Below, one piece after another: positions 8,955 through 17,414 of a stretch of 64,000 bases of DNA (positions are counted from its first letter, which is position 1; every line of letters starts with the position of its first letter). Both the position numbers and the translations under genes were made by a program. The stretch comes from Flaviflexus massiliensis. Lineage in GTDB: Bacteria > Actinomycetota > Actinomycetes > Actinomycetales > Actinomycetaceae. The stretch covers positions 310,001 to 374,000 of the forward strand of contig NZ_LN831057.1 in the NCBI RefSeq assembly GCF_001375495.1. Direction: 5' to 3'. The notes beneath the pieces are model-generated. The model was given only the letters and a program-made list of their open reading frames with translations, did not search any database and was not told the origin of the DNA.

Positions 8955-9486
8955 AATGAATCGCCTGCGGGCAGTGTCGCATCCGCTCCGGTTACGCATC
9001 CTGTTTGCGTTAGATGCGCAAGGGGAGGCGCGCACCTCGGATCTGGCGAGCGAACTGGGTGTGGCCCCCAACAAGGTGTCCTATCATCTCTCCCTCATGG
9101 AAAAGGCAGGACTGCTCGAGAAGCGTGCCGGTGAGGATGCTCGAGAAACCTGGTGGAGCGTCATTGAAGAGAAGATGAGCATGGAGGCGGAAGGGGATGG
9201 GCAGCTGCGGGCCGAAGATGGTCGGACCTCGACCCTCGCGGCACTCGAGTACCTGCGCAGTCTCGTGCCGGGCCTCGTCCCCGCCCCTGATGGGTCCGGC
9301 CCCCGCCAGGCGGTCATGCTAACTAACGCCTACCTGACGGACGAGCAGATGACCAAGATAACCGGCGACATGGTGGCCTTGATCGAGCGTGCCAGGTCAC
9401 TGTCGCAGCAGAATCGTGAGGAAGGTAATGGCCGTCTTTACGCGCTTGGGGCACAGCTCCTACCGGCACGCGCCGAGCTTGGATAA
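8947..9486 (+). CDS. ArsR-fold (HTH_20) transcriptional regulator
   Basis: A 179-residue protein with an N-terminal winged helix: RAVSHPLRLRILFALDAQGEARTSDLASELGVAPNKVSYHLSLMEKAGLLEKRAG spans residues 5-60. No cysteine metal-site motif is present, so it is not a classical arsenic sensor; the C-terminal 100 residues may dimerise or bind a ligand. ATG at 8947 overlaps the MFS stop (ATGAGTGA), giving tight coupling. Likely local regulator of the transporter. Confidence 0.82.
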   Translation: MSEMNRLRAVSHPLRLRILFALDAQGEARTSDLASELGVAPNKVSYHLSLMEKAGLLEKRAGEDARETWWSVIEEKMSMEAEGDGQLRAEDGRTSTLAALEYLRSLVPGLVPAPDGSGPRQAVMLTNAYLTDEQMTKITGDMVALIERARSLSQQNREEGNGRLYALGAQLLPARAELG

Positions 9487-9542
9487 GCTCAACCAAGACT
9501 CTCCTGCCAGTATCCTTGTGGGAGACCACTTGAGGAGGAAAC

Positions 9543-10859
9543 GTGACTTCAGTTCTTGAAGTACGTGGCGGGAAGCCACTAAAGGGCGAGATTTTTGTTC
9601 GCGGAGCAAAGAACCTGGTGCCAAAAGCCATGGTTGCCGCGTTGCTGGCAGAAGAAACCTCGACCCTGAGAAACGTTCCGGCGATCCGGGACGTGGAAGT
9701 CGTTTCCGAGCTTTTGAAGATGCACGGTGTGGACGTCGATTACAGCCAGGAAGAGGGCGAACTGAAGATCACGCCCGGCTCCCCGGAACTGCCGGACCCG
9801 GTCCAGGTCGATGCGCTTGCCGGCTCCTCACGTATCCCCATTCTCTTCTGCGGGCCGCTCCTGCACCGCCTCGGTGAAGCGTTCGTACCCGACCTGGGTG
9901 GCTGCCACATCGGTGACCGCCCCGTCGACTTCCACCTGAAGGTCCTGGAAGACTTCGGTGCCGTCCGCACCTCGACCCCGTACGGTATGCACATCACCGC
10001 GCCCCGCGGACTCAAGGGACGTCCCGTACGGTTGCCCTACCCGTCCGTAGGCGCCACTGAGCAGACCCTGCTGACGGCCGTCATGGCCCGAGGCATCACC
10101 GAGCTCTCGAACGCAGCCATGGAACCGGAGATCCTCGACCTCATTGCCGTCCTGCAGAAGATGGGTGCCATCATCTCGGTCGAAATGGACCGCACGATCC
10201 GCATCGAGGGCGTCGATAAGCTTCACGCCTACAACCACACGGCCATGCCCGATCGCATTGAGGCCGGCTCTTGGGCCTCCGCGGCACTCGCGACGAAGGG
10301 CGATATTTTCGTCAAGGGTGCCGAGCAGAAGGACATGACCACCTACCTCAACCACTACCGCAAGATCGGTGGCGCGTTCGATGTGCGCGATGATGGTATT
10401 CGCTTCTGGCATCCCGGCGGTGAACTCACCGCGGCCGTTCTTGAAACCGATGTGCACCCGGGTCTCATGACCGACTGGCAACAGCCACTCGTTGTTGCCC
10501 TCACGCAGGCCACCGGACTTTCGATTGTTCACGAAACCGTGTACGATAACCGTTTTGGGTTCACTGACGCTCTGCGTGGCATGGGTGCGAACATCCAGGT
10601 GTACCGTGAATGTCTCGGTGGGCTTTCCTGCCGTTTTGGGCGACAGAACTTCTACCACTCCGCAGTCATCCAGGGCCCGGTCAAGCTCAAGGCCGCCGAC
10701 ATTGACGTGCCGGATCTGCGCGGCGGATTCTCGCACCTCATTGCTGCCCTTGCGGCCGAGGGGACGAGCCACGTGTCCGGGATTGAGCTCATCAACCGCG
10801 GCTATGAGCACTTCATGACGAAGCTGGAGAAGCTCGGCGCGGATGTGACACTGTCATGA
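9543..10859 (+). CDS. murA: UDP-N-acetylglucosamine 1-carboxyvinyltransferase
   Basis: Cytosolic enzyme for the first committed peptidoglycan step: transfers enolpyruvate from PEP to UDP-GlcNAc. At 438 residues it has normal length. Visible landmarks: VRGAKN (residues 19-24, catalytic Lys/Asn), SSRIPILFCGPLLHR, and the loop DLGGCHIGDRPVDFH, whose Cys at about 121 corresponds to the fosfomycin-reactive cysteine, so this is the Cys type rather than the Asp type of mycobacteria. Ribosome site GAGGAGG before GTG at 9543. It overlaps plsC by 4 bp. Confidence 0.95.
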   Translation: MTSVLEVRGGKPLKGEIFVRGAKNLVPKAMVAALLAEETSTLRNVPAIRDVEVVSELLKMHGVDVDYSQEEGELKITPGSPELPDPVQVDALAGSSRIPILFCGPLLHRLGEAFVPDLGGCHIGDRPVDFHLKVLEDFGAVRTSTPYGMHITAPRGLKGRPVRLPYPSVGATEQTLLTAVMARGITELSNAAMEPEILDLIAVLQKMGAIISVEMDRTIRIEGVDKLHAYNHTAMPDRIEAGSWASAALATKGDIFVKGAEQKDMTTYLNHYRKIGGAFDVRDDGIRFWHPGGELTAAVLETDVHPGLMTDWQQPLVVALTQATGLSIVHETVYDNRFGFTDALRGMGANIQVYRECLGGLSCRFGRQNFYHSAVIQGPVKLKAADIDVPDLRGGFSHLIAALAAEGTSHVSGIELINRGYEHFMTKLEKLGADVTLS

Positions 10860-11662
10860 CATTCGTCCCGCTCAAGGAGCGGACACCGGAGCGGGACATC
10901 CCCTCCCTCATGAGGGCAGTTTCCTGGCCCGTTATCACCCTGACTCGGTCGATCCAGAACTTGGTGGTGACGGGCCGGCACAATATTCCGACCACCCCGG
11001 CGATCTACGTTGCCAACCATACGAGTCACCTTGATGGTTTCATCGTGGCCGTCGCCCTCTACGAGGCCGGTGTTGCACCCCGGTTCATGGCCAAGAAGGA
11101 ACTCTTTACCGGGCCGCTGGGGTCGATTATGAGGGGACTGGGACAGGTCCAGATCGACCGCGATACTCCCGGTGGGGCAGTGGAGCAGATGGCGGCGGAA
11201 CTCGATCGGGGACACTCGATCATCATCTTCCCCGAAGGCACGTTCACGCACGATCGTGCGGGATGGCCGATGCGAGCAAAGACGGGAATCTCCCGCCTCA
11301 ACGAAATCCGCCCCAACGTTCCCATCATTCCCGTCTCCCACTGGGGAAATGAGAGAATCGTGCACCAGTGGACCGGCAGGATCAGCTGGGGCAGGATCCT
11401 CAACCGGTCAGAAGAGGTTCTCCTCCATTTCGGCCCCGCGCTCACCATGCAGGGCGAAACTCACCAGGAACGAGCCAACTCGGTCATGACGATCATCGCC
11501 CAGGATGTTGCTCGTCTGAGGAAGCTCCTCGGCAGGCCCATGGGTGAACCGCCCGAGGAGCGCTATGTCCCCGGCACACTCAATCACGTCAAACGCAAGG
11601 AAATGCTGGCCGAAAAGAAGCGGAAACGGAAGCTGTCTTTCCCTTGGAAGCGCGGGAAGTAG
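10856..11662 (+). CDS. plsC: 1-acyl-sn-glycerol-3-phosphate acyltransferase family protein
   Basis: Membrane-associated acyltransferase, 268 residues, that acylates lysophosphatidic acid to phosphatidic acid or a related acceptor. The catalytic NHTSHLDG motif (H-x4-D, about residues 52-59) and the FPEGTFTHD motif (about 123-131) are clear. The C-terminal 30 residues are strongly basic. ATG overlaps the murA stop as ATGA, so the two genes are translated together. A perfect terminator follows. Confidence 0.9.
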   Translation: MTFVPLKERTPERDIPSLMRAVSWPVITLTRSIQNLVVTGRHNIPTTPAIYVANHTSHLDGFIVAVALYEAGVAPRFMAKKELFTGPLGSIMRGLGQVQIDRDTPGGAVEQMAAELDRGHSIIIFPEGTFTHDRAGWPMRAKTGISRLNEIRPNVPIIPVSHWGNERIVHQWTGRISWGRILNRSEEVLLHFGPALTMQGETHQERANSVMTIIAQDVARLRKLLGRPMGEPPEERYVPGTLNHVKRKEMLAEKKRKRKLSFPWKRGK

Positions 11663-11674
11663 CCCAATAGTGAG

Positions 11675-11712
11675 GATTCCCAGCTCCGCATTCGCGGAGC
11701 TGGGAATCTTTG
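11675..11712 (+). terminator. terminator after plsC
   Basis: Perfect 15-bp stem: GATTCCCAGCTCCGC at 11675-11689 with its complement at 11694-11708, 4-nt loop ATTC, then TTTGGTTT. It lies between convergent plsC and the lipoprotein gene. Confidence 0.85.
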
Positions 11713-11742
11713 GTTTCACTTGGTGAATGATTAATTCACGAG

Positions 11743-12444
11743 TTACTTCTCGATATCGACAACGATGCGGGTCGGGTCGTCGAAGACCTGCACCCTGTAG
11801 GGGCGCTTCTCGTCGGTTCCGATGAAGATCGTGTGCATGCCCTCAAACGGACCATCCACGTGGACGTCCTGGATGATGCTGGACTGGTCGAGTCCGGAGA
11901 TCGGGAATTCTTCCTCAGTCATCTCATCTTCTGTGGGGTAGCGGACTCCCGATACCCAAATCGTAAGGAATTCAGTTCCTTCCATGTCCACTTCGAAGCC
12001 GGAACCATCTTGGATGGGGGCTTCTTCGTAGTTCGCTGCCCAGTTCAGTTCACCTTCTGTTCCGTCGTACTCAATGACGACACGGTCAAAGTTCTCGTGG
12101 CCACCCACGCGCCCTTCGGTTGCGTGAAACTCGCCGAGGAGGTTCGGGAACGATTCTGACTGCGTCTCCTCGAGACCGAATGCTGGAATCTCGGTTCCTT
12201 CGTCGCCGGTTTCATCCGTGCCGGTACTGGTGGAGTCTTGGTCCGGATCTTCAGTCACGGTGAGTTCCTCCGTGGTCGGATCCTCGCTCGAGCTCGGGTT
12301 GCCGGTTTCTGTTGGCTCTTCAACAGAAGTGCCTGCGGAGCCTTCCTCCGTGGCGCTCGGAGAGACGGTTGGCTCGCTATCTGTACTGCTCGAACAGCCC
12401 ACGAGGGCGGCCGAGAGCACTACTGCCATCATTAGTCTTCTCAT
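11743..12444 (-). CDS. AMIN-like domain lipoprotein
   Basis: A 233-residue predicted lipoprotein: signal peptide with lipobox LVGC, Cys17, then a Ser/Thr/Glu-rich linker to about residue 92. The remaining domain (FHATEGRVGGHENFDRVVIEYDG... to YRVQVFDDPTRIVVDIEK) has the repeated beta pattern of the actinobacterial AMIN-like domain, which is thought to act in cell-envelope polymer binding. Its end DDPTRIVVDIE is characteristic. Ser/Thr-rich linkers are common for surface lipoproteins spanning the wall. It stands alone, convergent to plsC. Role unknown. Confidence 0.78.
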   Translation of the reverse strand: MRRLMMAVVLSAALVGCSSSTDSEPTVSPSATEEGSAGTSVEEPTETGNPSSSEDPTTEELTVTEDPDQDSTSTGTDETGDEGTEIPAFGLEETQSESFPNLLGEFHATEGRVGGHENFDRVVIEYDGTEGELNWAANYEEAPIQDGSGFEVDMEGTEFLTIWVSGVRYPTEDEMTEEEFPISGLDQSSIIQDVHVDGPFEGMHTIFIGTDEKRPYRVQVFDDPTRIVVDIEK

Positions 12445-12745
12445 GAGGACAAATGTAGACCCACTACTGCACCTCCGTCCAAGGTAAAACGCAACTGTTA
12501 CTGTACTGCAACGCGCCCGTAACGAGTTCGCAATTGCACCACTACGAACTTGCCATTGTGGGCAAAAATAAGAACTCTAGGTTCAATCAGATGTCATGTG
12601 AGAGCTGAGTGCAGGTTGATTACTGCTTTAGGTCTTTGGTGAGACTTCCCTTGGCCACGTCACACCGTGGCAAGGGAAGGAACATGCCCCCTGTGCCTCG
12701 CTTCGTGAGGAAGGGCAGCGGGCGGTGTTCTGGACTGTTGGGTAT
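12445..12745. other. intergenic region between two minus-strand genes
   Basis: About 300 bases upstream of the AMIN-like lipoprotein gene and downstream of the trans-sulfuration gene. It contains one hairpin (12645-12679) and otherwise no supported gene. Confidence 0.45.
12645..12679 (-). terminator. hairpin downstream of trans-sulfuration gene
   Basis: CTTCCCTTGGCCACG (12645-12659) pairs with CGTGGCAAGGGAAG (12666-12679) with one bulged G. It is 65 bp beyond the stop of the minus-strand gene. No T run follows, so termination strength is uncertain. Confidence 0.5.
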
Positions 12746-13858
12746 CTAGCTTTCCTGGACCGCGGTCTTAAGCGCCTGGTCGAGGTCCTCCCACAGGTCC
12801 TCGATGTCTTCGATGCCGCAGGAGAGCCGGAGCAGGTCGACGGGAACGGTTTCAGCTTCGTCCTCAAAACGACGCCTCCGTTCGAGCGTTGACTCCACTC
12901 CACCAAGGGATGTCGCGGGCAGCCACAGATTAGTTGCCTCAACGAGCCGGTCGGCCGCTTCCTGGCCTCCCTTCGGGCGCAACGTCAATACACCGCATCC
13001 CTTCGGTGCTCGTTCCCGGTTGGGATGATTGGGCAGGGACGGGTGGGCAACTGCCTCGACGAGGGGATGAGTGGACAGCCTTGCTGCAAGCTCGGCAGCG
13101 TTCTGGGTGATTCGCTCAAATCGTAGCGACAAGGTTCTCATGCCGCGCAGAGCAAGCCAGGTCTCCATAGGGCCCGCGATAGAGCCGGTGTGGGTGCGGT
13201 AGTTCCACATCCGGGTGTGAAGCTCCTCGGAGTTCGTGACAACCGCGCCGAGAACGACATCGGAATGCCCGGCGAGGTACTTCGTGGCCGAGTGTACGAC
13301 GATGTCTGCACCGAGGGCGAGGGGCTGCTGACCGAGGGGAGTGGCGAATGTGTTGTCGACAATGACGAGGACGCCGAGCTCGTGGGCTGCCTTGGCAACT
13401 GTTTCAATGTCCGCAAGTTCAAGCATTGGGTTCGTTGGTGACTCCAGGAGAACAGCCTTCGCGCCCGGCAGTGCAGCCAGGGTCTCATCGGTGTTGGCGA
13501 TGTCGACGGTCACGACCTCACCGCCCTCCCGCTCCGCCATCTCCTGCGCCACGATCAGGGAGGCGTGGTAGGAGTGGCGGGGTGCAACGATCTTGCCGGG
13601 AGGTGCACAGTGCAGGGCTGTGGTGATGGCGGCCATGCCCGATGCGTGCACGAGAGCGGGAAAAGCCGCCCCTTCGAGCGTGGCCAGGGTCTGCTCGAAG
13701 GGATTCCAGGTTTCCGTATCCCAGCGAGCATAGATGTTGCCCGGGCCGGTTCCTGCGTTGCGGTAGGTGGAGGACAGGACAATGGGCGGGTTGACCGGGT
13801 TGCCTTGGATTCGTTCGGGCCGACCAGATTGGGCAAGAATTGTTGCTGGGTTCGTCAT
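12746..13858 (-). CDS. PLP-dependent trans-sulfuration enzyme (cystathionine gamma-synthase/lyase-like)
   Basis: A 370-residue Cys/Met-metabolism PLP enzyme. The cofactor lysine is Lys193 in VVHSATKYLAGHSDV; the preceding VIVDNTFATPLGQQPLALGADI is the aspartate-containing PLP region, and HASGMAAITTAL (about 71-82) binds the phosphate. The C-terminus SLGGVESTLERRR...LLRLSCGIEDIEDLWEDL is typical. It forms or cleaves cystathionine (or acts on O-acyl-homoserine); the sequence alone does not separate MetB from MetC or lyase activity. It is divergent from ddl, with only 31 bp between starts. Slightly shorter than the usual 380-390. Confidence 0.85.
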   Translation of the reverse strand: MTNPATILAQSGRPERIQGNPVNPPIVLSSTYRNAGTGPGNIYARWDTETWNPFEQTLATLEGAAFPALVHASGMAAITTALHCAPPGKIVAPRHSYHASLIVAQEMAEREGGEVVTVDIANTDETLAALPGAKAVLLESPTNPMLELADIETVAKAAHELGVLVIVDNTFATPLGQQPLALGADIVVHSATKYLAGHSDVVLGAVVTNSEELHTRMWNYRTHTGSIAGPMETWLALRGMRTLSLRFERITQNAAELAARLSTHPLVEAVAHPSLPNHPNRERAPKGCGVLTLRPKGGQEAADRLVEATNLWLPATSLGGVESTLERRRRFEDEAETVPVDLLRLSCGIEDIEDLWEDLDQALKTAVQES

Positions 13859-13889
13859 GAAATAGACCCTAACTTGATAGGCTCGAGCG

Positions 13890-14969
13890 GTGAAGAATGG
13901 TTCCAGAATTCGAGTCGCGTTAATCTACGGTGGCCGCTCCGGTGAGCACTCCGTGTCGTGCATGACCGCCGCCTCCGTTATGGCGGCGATCGATACTAAT
14001 CGGTATGAGCTTATTCCCATCGGGATCCGTCAAGATGGCACCTGGGTGGCGGGCACAACCGATACCGAGGTGCTCGGTACGGGAACCGCGACCGTGGGTC
14101 CCGGTGAACCCATCACCATGCCCTACGGCACGGGACTGATCCAGCGCGGGAATGAAACCCTTGAGGTTGATGTGGTGTTCCCGCTCCTGCACGGACCGTT
14201 CGGAGAGGACGGAACAGTCCAGGGGCTGCTGGAGATGGCGGGACTGAAGTACGTGGGTTCCGGTGTCTTTGCTTCCGCGGCTGTCATGGACAAGCACTAC
14301 ACGAAGATCGTCCTCAAGGAAGCCGGCCTTCCGGTCGGACCCTGGGTGCTGGTGACAGAAAACGGCTGGGCAACGCGCCGCGATGAACTCGTTGAGCAGA
14401 TCAAGGAACTGGCTTTCCCTCTCTTCGTGAAGCCCTCACGTGCCGGATCCTCTCTCGGCATCTCCCGCATCGAATCCCTCGATGAGCTCGATGAAGCAAT
14501 AAAGGTTGCTCAGGAACATGACCCGAAGGTCATTGTTGAGCAGGGAATTACCGGCCGCGAGATTGAATGCGCGGTCCTGGGCGGGCATGGCACAGAAGGC
14601 TCGCGGGCCTCCCTGCCGGGTGAGATCGTGCTCGACAATCCTGACTCCGGCTTCTACGACTACGAATCGAAGTACGTTGATACGGACGGCCTCATCTTGC
14701 AAATCCCCGCCGCGATGCCCGACACCGACCGGGAACGCATGAGGGACATGGCACTGCGGGCCTTCGAAGCAATCGATGGCGAAGGCATGGCCCGGGTTGA
14801 CTTCTTCTACGATAACGGCGATCTCGTTATTAACGAGATCAACACGATCCCTGGCTTCACCCCGTACTCGATGTACCCACTCATGTGGCAAAAGACTGGA
14901 CTCACCTACAGCGAACTGATTGATGAACTCATCGAGCTCGCGCTCGAGCGACGCGTGGGACTTCGCTAA
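13890..14969 (+). CDS. ddl: D-alanine--D-alanine ligase
   Basis: ATP-grasp ligase making D-Ala-D-Ala for peptidoglycan. 359 residues; IYGGRSGEHSVS (about 12-23), PLLHGPFGEDGTVQG, FVKPSRAGSSLGISR and the metal-binding end VINEINTIPGFTPYSMYP are all present. FYDYESKY keeps the Tyr associated with D-Ala (not D-lactate) specificity, so vancomycin-type resistance is not suggested. Start is GTG at 13890. Divergent from the trans-sulfuration gene and followed by a terminator. Confidence 0.95.
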   Translation: MKNGSRIRVALIYGGRSGEHSVSCMTAASVMAAIDTNRYELIPIGIRQDGTWVAGTTDTEVLGTGTATVGPGEPITMPYGTGLIQRGNETLEVDVVFPLLHGPFGEDGTVQGLLEMAGLKYVGSGVFASAAVMDKHYTKIVLKEAGLPVGPWVLVTENGWATRRDELVEQIKELAFPLFVKPSRAGSSLGISRIESLDELDEAIKVAQEHDPKVIVEQGITGREIECAVLGGHGTEGSRASLPGEIVLDNPDSGFYDYESKYVDTDGLILQIPAAMPDTDRERMRDMALRAFEAIDGEGMARVDFFYDNGDLVINEINTIPGFTPYSMYPLMWQKTGLTYSELIDELIELALERRVGLR

Positions 14970-14997
14970 CAGAGATGCTTAACTGTGAGTGTGACGT

Positions 14998-15040
14998 GAG
15001 GTGGCTGCCCCGACTATGACGGGCAGTCACCTCTCTTTCT
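14998..15040 (+). terminator. terminator after ddl
   Basis: GAGGTGGCTGCCC (14998-15010) pairs with GGGCAGTCACCTC (15021-15033) with one G-T wobble and a 10-nt loop, then TCTTTCT. It lies 29 bp after the ddl stop. Confidence 0.8.
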
Positions 15041-15204
15041 ATGTGTCCTCTATGTGTCGAACTCTCTGTCGAAGGCTGGGGCTGTGAGGTTCCAGCCTTC
15101 GGAGATTCCCGCGCTGGATTGAACTTCAGGAGATGCGGGCGGTCAGAGACTTCTTGATATTTGACTGACCACCTACATGTGTAGCGAGACTGAAGGTCTC
15201 GTTC

Positions 15205-15762
15205 CTAGTCTTCCGTGCCGGTCCCGGGCGTGGCGGATGTTTCGTCCTCAACAATATTGTCGTCCTCGTCAACGAGGGGAGCATCGGTGAGCCCCACGCA
15301 TTCCCGCTCCACGGTTGCTTGAGAAAGGGCGGGAGTGAATTGGGACAGCAGATCTGTCACCGTGCCACTACCAACAGCCTCGGTCGATAGGACGACCTCG
15401 ACGGTGGGAACCCTGCCGTAGGACAGGAACGTCCAGGTCCCATCCCCACCATTGTCTGGAATGCGGGGATCGCTCGCATCGAGGCTCAGCCAATCCACAC
15501 CATCAACGGTGATGCAGCGGTCGGTTGACGGGGTAGGGGGTTCGAGTCCGCACCGGAACGAGCCACCCTCACCCCACGCCGTGGTGGCCTGCGCTGAGCT
15601 CTTCGTGCGAGGAAAACTAGAAAGGTCCTCGGGTGTTGCCATGAGCATCGTTGCGCACGTCGGGTCCGAGGCATACGGGGTAGCTTCGAGCCCCACCGTC
15701 GTGGAACAGCCCGCAAGGGCGGTGGCGGATGCGAGGAGACCAAAAACGAGGCGAGACTTCAC
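15205..15762 (-). CDS. DUF3515 family lipoprotein
   Basis: A 185-residue predicted lipoprotein: hydrophobic signal with lipobox ALAGC (Cys19). The body has two conserved-looking cysteines and the pattern WGEGGSFRCGLEPPTPS...C-x4-VDGVDWL, seen in the actinobacterial DUF3515 family, which is commonly found next to ddl and thiL as here. The C-terminal 30 residues are acidic and low complexity. Function unknown; exposure on the outer membrane face is inferred from the lipobox. Confidence 0.82.
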   Translation of the reverse strand: MKSRLVFGLLASATALAGCSTTVGLEATPYASDPTCATMLMATPEDLSSFPRTKSSAQATTAWGEGGSFRCGLEPPTPSTDRCITVDGVDWLSLDASDPRIPDNGGDGTWTFLSYGRVPTVEVVLSTEAVGSGTVTDLLSQFTPALSQATVERECVGLTDAPLVDEDDNIVEDETSATPGTGTED

Positions 15763-15823
15763 CCCTCCACTCTATCCTCCACCCGGTGAGTGAACACGGA
15801 GCGGGCCGTGAGAGAATATCCGC

Positions 15824-16717
15824 ATGAGTGAAGACGAGCTCCTGGACCTCATCGGACGCCACCTGCCACCATCCACCGCCCCCGTTCCGACGGGGGATGA
15901 TTGTGCGGTGCTGGCACCAACCGGTCAGGTCGCGGTCTCAACCGATATTCTTGTCGAGAGCATTCACTTCCGTACCGATTGGTCGAGCGGTGCTGATGTG
16001 GGGTGGCGGTGCGTCATGCAGAACGTGGCCGACGCCGCTGCCATGCGAGCCCGCCCCATGACCCTCGTGGTCGCCATGACCATTCCAGAGCACGTGAGCC
16101 CAGACTGGGTGGAAGACTTCTCCATCGGACTGCGAGAAGCCTGCGACCATGTTTCCGCACTCACGGGGCCGATGGCGGTTGATGGTGGGGACATGTCGAG
16201 AGGCCCCATCATTGTTGCCTCGGGAACGGTTCTGGGAGACATGGAGGGACGCAAGCCCGTGCTGCGTAGCGGTGCCCGCCCAGGAGACCTCGTCATCCAC
16301 ACCGGTAACCTTGGCGCCTCCGCGCGGGGCCTCGAACTGCTGGAAGCTGGGCACGTCGGGCCAGAGACGGAACTCTTCCGCAGGCCAGTTCCGCCTGTGG
16401 ATCGGGCGCTCGCGGTTGAAGCGAGGGCGATGATGGACGTGTCGGACGGTCTCATCCGAGACAGCCGGAGAATCCTCGCGAAGTCAGCGGTCGCTATCGA
16501 TCTTGATTCGGCGGCTATTCAAAGCGCCATGAGTCCGGGAGCCACCCTGCACCAGGCACTCATGGGAGGGGAGGACCACGGTTTCCTCGCCACCGTGGAA
16601 CCGGGTTACGTACCGGAATCCTGGACTGTCATCGGCACCGTCAACGAAGGAAGCGGCGTCACGGTCGATGGGGAACCCGTAAGCGAACTGGGCGGCTGGG
16701 ACCACTTCACTCAATGA
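15824..16717 (+). CDS. thiL: thiamine-monophosphate kinase
   Basis: ATP-dependent kinase for the last step of thiamine diphosphate synthesis. The 297-residue protein has TGDDCAVLA (about 23-31), VSTDILVESIHFRTDW, the NVADAAAMRARP metal-binding stretch, VDGGDMSRG and VSDGLIRDSRRI. Length is slightly short of 310-330 but all motifs are present. Its final 18 coding bases plus stop are tandemly duplicated just downstream. Confidence 0.93.
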   Translation: MSEDELLDLIGRHLPPSTAPVPTGDDCAVLAPTGQVAVSTDILVESIHFRTDWSSGADVGWRCVMQNVADAAAMRARPMTLVVAMTIPEHVSPDWVEDFSIGLREACDHVSALTGPMAVDGGDMSRGPIIVASGTVLGDMEGRKPVLRSGARPGDLVIHTGNLGASARGLELLEAGHVGPETELFRRPVPPVDRALAVEARAMMDVSDGLIRDSRRILAKSAVAIDLDSAAIQSAMSPGATLHQALMGGEDHGFLATVEPGYVPESWTVIGTVNEGSGVTVDGEPVSELGGWDHFTQ

Positions 16718-16735
16718 GCTGGGACCACTTCACTC
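16695..16735 (+). repeat. tandem duplication across the thiL stop
   Basis: GCTGGGACCACTTCACTC occurs at 16695-16712, inside the last codons of thiL, and again at 16718-16735, directly after the stop TGA. Period 23 bp, both copies identical. Probably a recent slippage or duplication event. Confidence 0.9.
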
Positions 16736-16950
16736 GGCAAAGCAAAGGAATGGGAGTATCTGCCGGATCCCTTTAGGCATCGCTTGACGAGCGAACAAAC
16801 CTTCCGCGATATGGATGTCGCTGAGTCCGAGGTCGAAGCCGGATAGAGGGGCGAAGCTGGACAGGTCAGGGAATGACCTAGGTGCCCGGGTGTAGCCGCG
16901 AGGTGCATCGTGTGAGAAGCGTGCTCCGCACATTGTCCCGGAGACGACGG

Positions 16951-16972
16951 AACCCCCACCGGGGTGGGGGTT
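16951..16972 (-). terminator. terminator after rpmB
   Basis: AACCCCCACC (16951-16960) and GGTGGGGGTT (16963-16972) form a 10-bp GC-rich hairpin 15 bp beyond the rpmB stop on the minus strand. No T run follows. Confidence 0.6.
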
Positions 16973-16987
16973 CTCGAGCTTACGGCT

Positions 16988-17182
16988 TTATCGCGTGTTG
17001 CGGACGATGCGGTCTGACTTAATGCAGTTCGTGCATACGTTCAGACGCTTCGGTGCTCCATCGACGAGGGCGCGCACACGCTGAATGTTTGGGTTCCACC
17101 GGCGGTTGGTCCGCACGTGGGAGTGCGAGACGCTCTTGCCGAAGCCCGGGCCTTTGCCGCAGACGTCACATACTGAGGCCAC
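16988..17182 (-). CDS. rpmB: 50S ribosomal protein L28
   Basis: A 64-residue ribosomal protein L28: [21 protein letters not shown] at the start, [14 protein letters not shown] in the middle, and [13 protein letters not shown] at the end. Two CxxC pairs indicate the zinc-binding (C+) form. The start is GTG at 17182, set by an AGGAGAG ribosome site just upstream; longer in-frame starts would add unrelated residues. It is divergent from recG. Confidence 0.93.
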   Translation of the reverse strand: MASVCDVCGKGPGFGKSVSHSHVRTNRRWNPNIQRVRALVDGAPKRLNVCTNCIKSDRIVRNTR

Positions 17183-17414
17183 GGTTCTCTCCTGATCTTC
17201 TCGCTGACAAGACGCCAGCGGCGTCTCCTGACATGCACACACGGTGGTATGCAACCTGTTCATATTAACCGAGCTAGCCGAAAAGTGCCAAGATCTGCGT
17301 CCCCCTTCGGACGTGGTATCGCACACTATTCACGCGAATTGGTGCTCGACCACAGGCCGCGGGTATGTCCCGAACTTGGTGGACGCTACCGCTAGTCTAT
17401 TACGGGGAGGGAAC

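Noticed and set aside
8214-9074. Minus-strand open frame opposite the MFS/ArsR genes
   Set aside because: Composition is shadow-like and the plus-strand genes have clear families.
9828-10811. 327-residue minus-strand frame opposite murA
   Set aside because: Overlaps the certain murA gene; no recognisable motifs or ribosome site.
16730-16933. 67-residue minus-strand frame between thiL and rpmB
   Set aside because: Reads plausibly as protein but has no ribosome site or known family, and ends in the duplicated thiL tail. Possibly a remnant, not supported as a gene.
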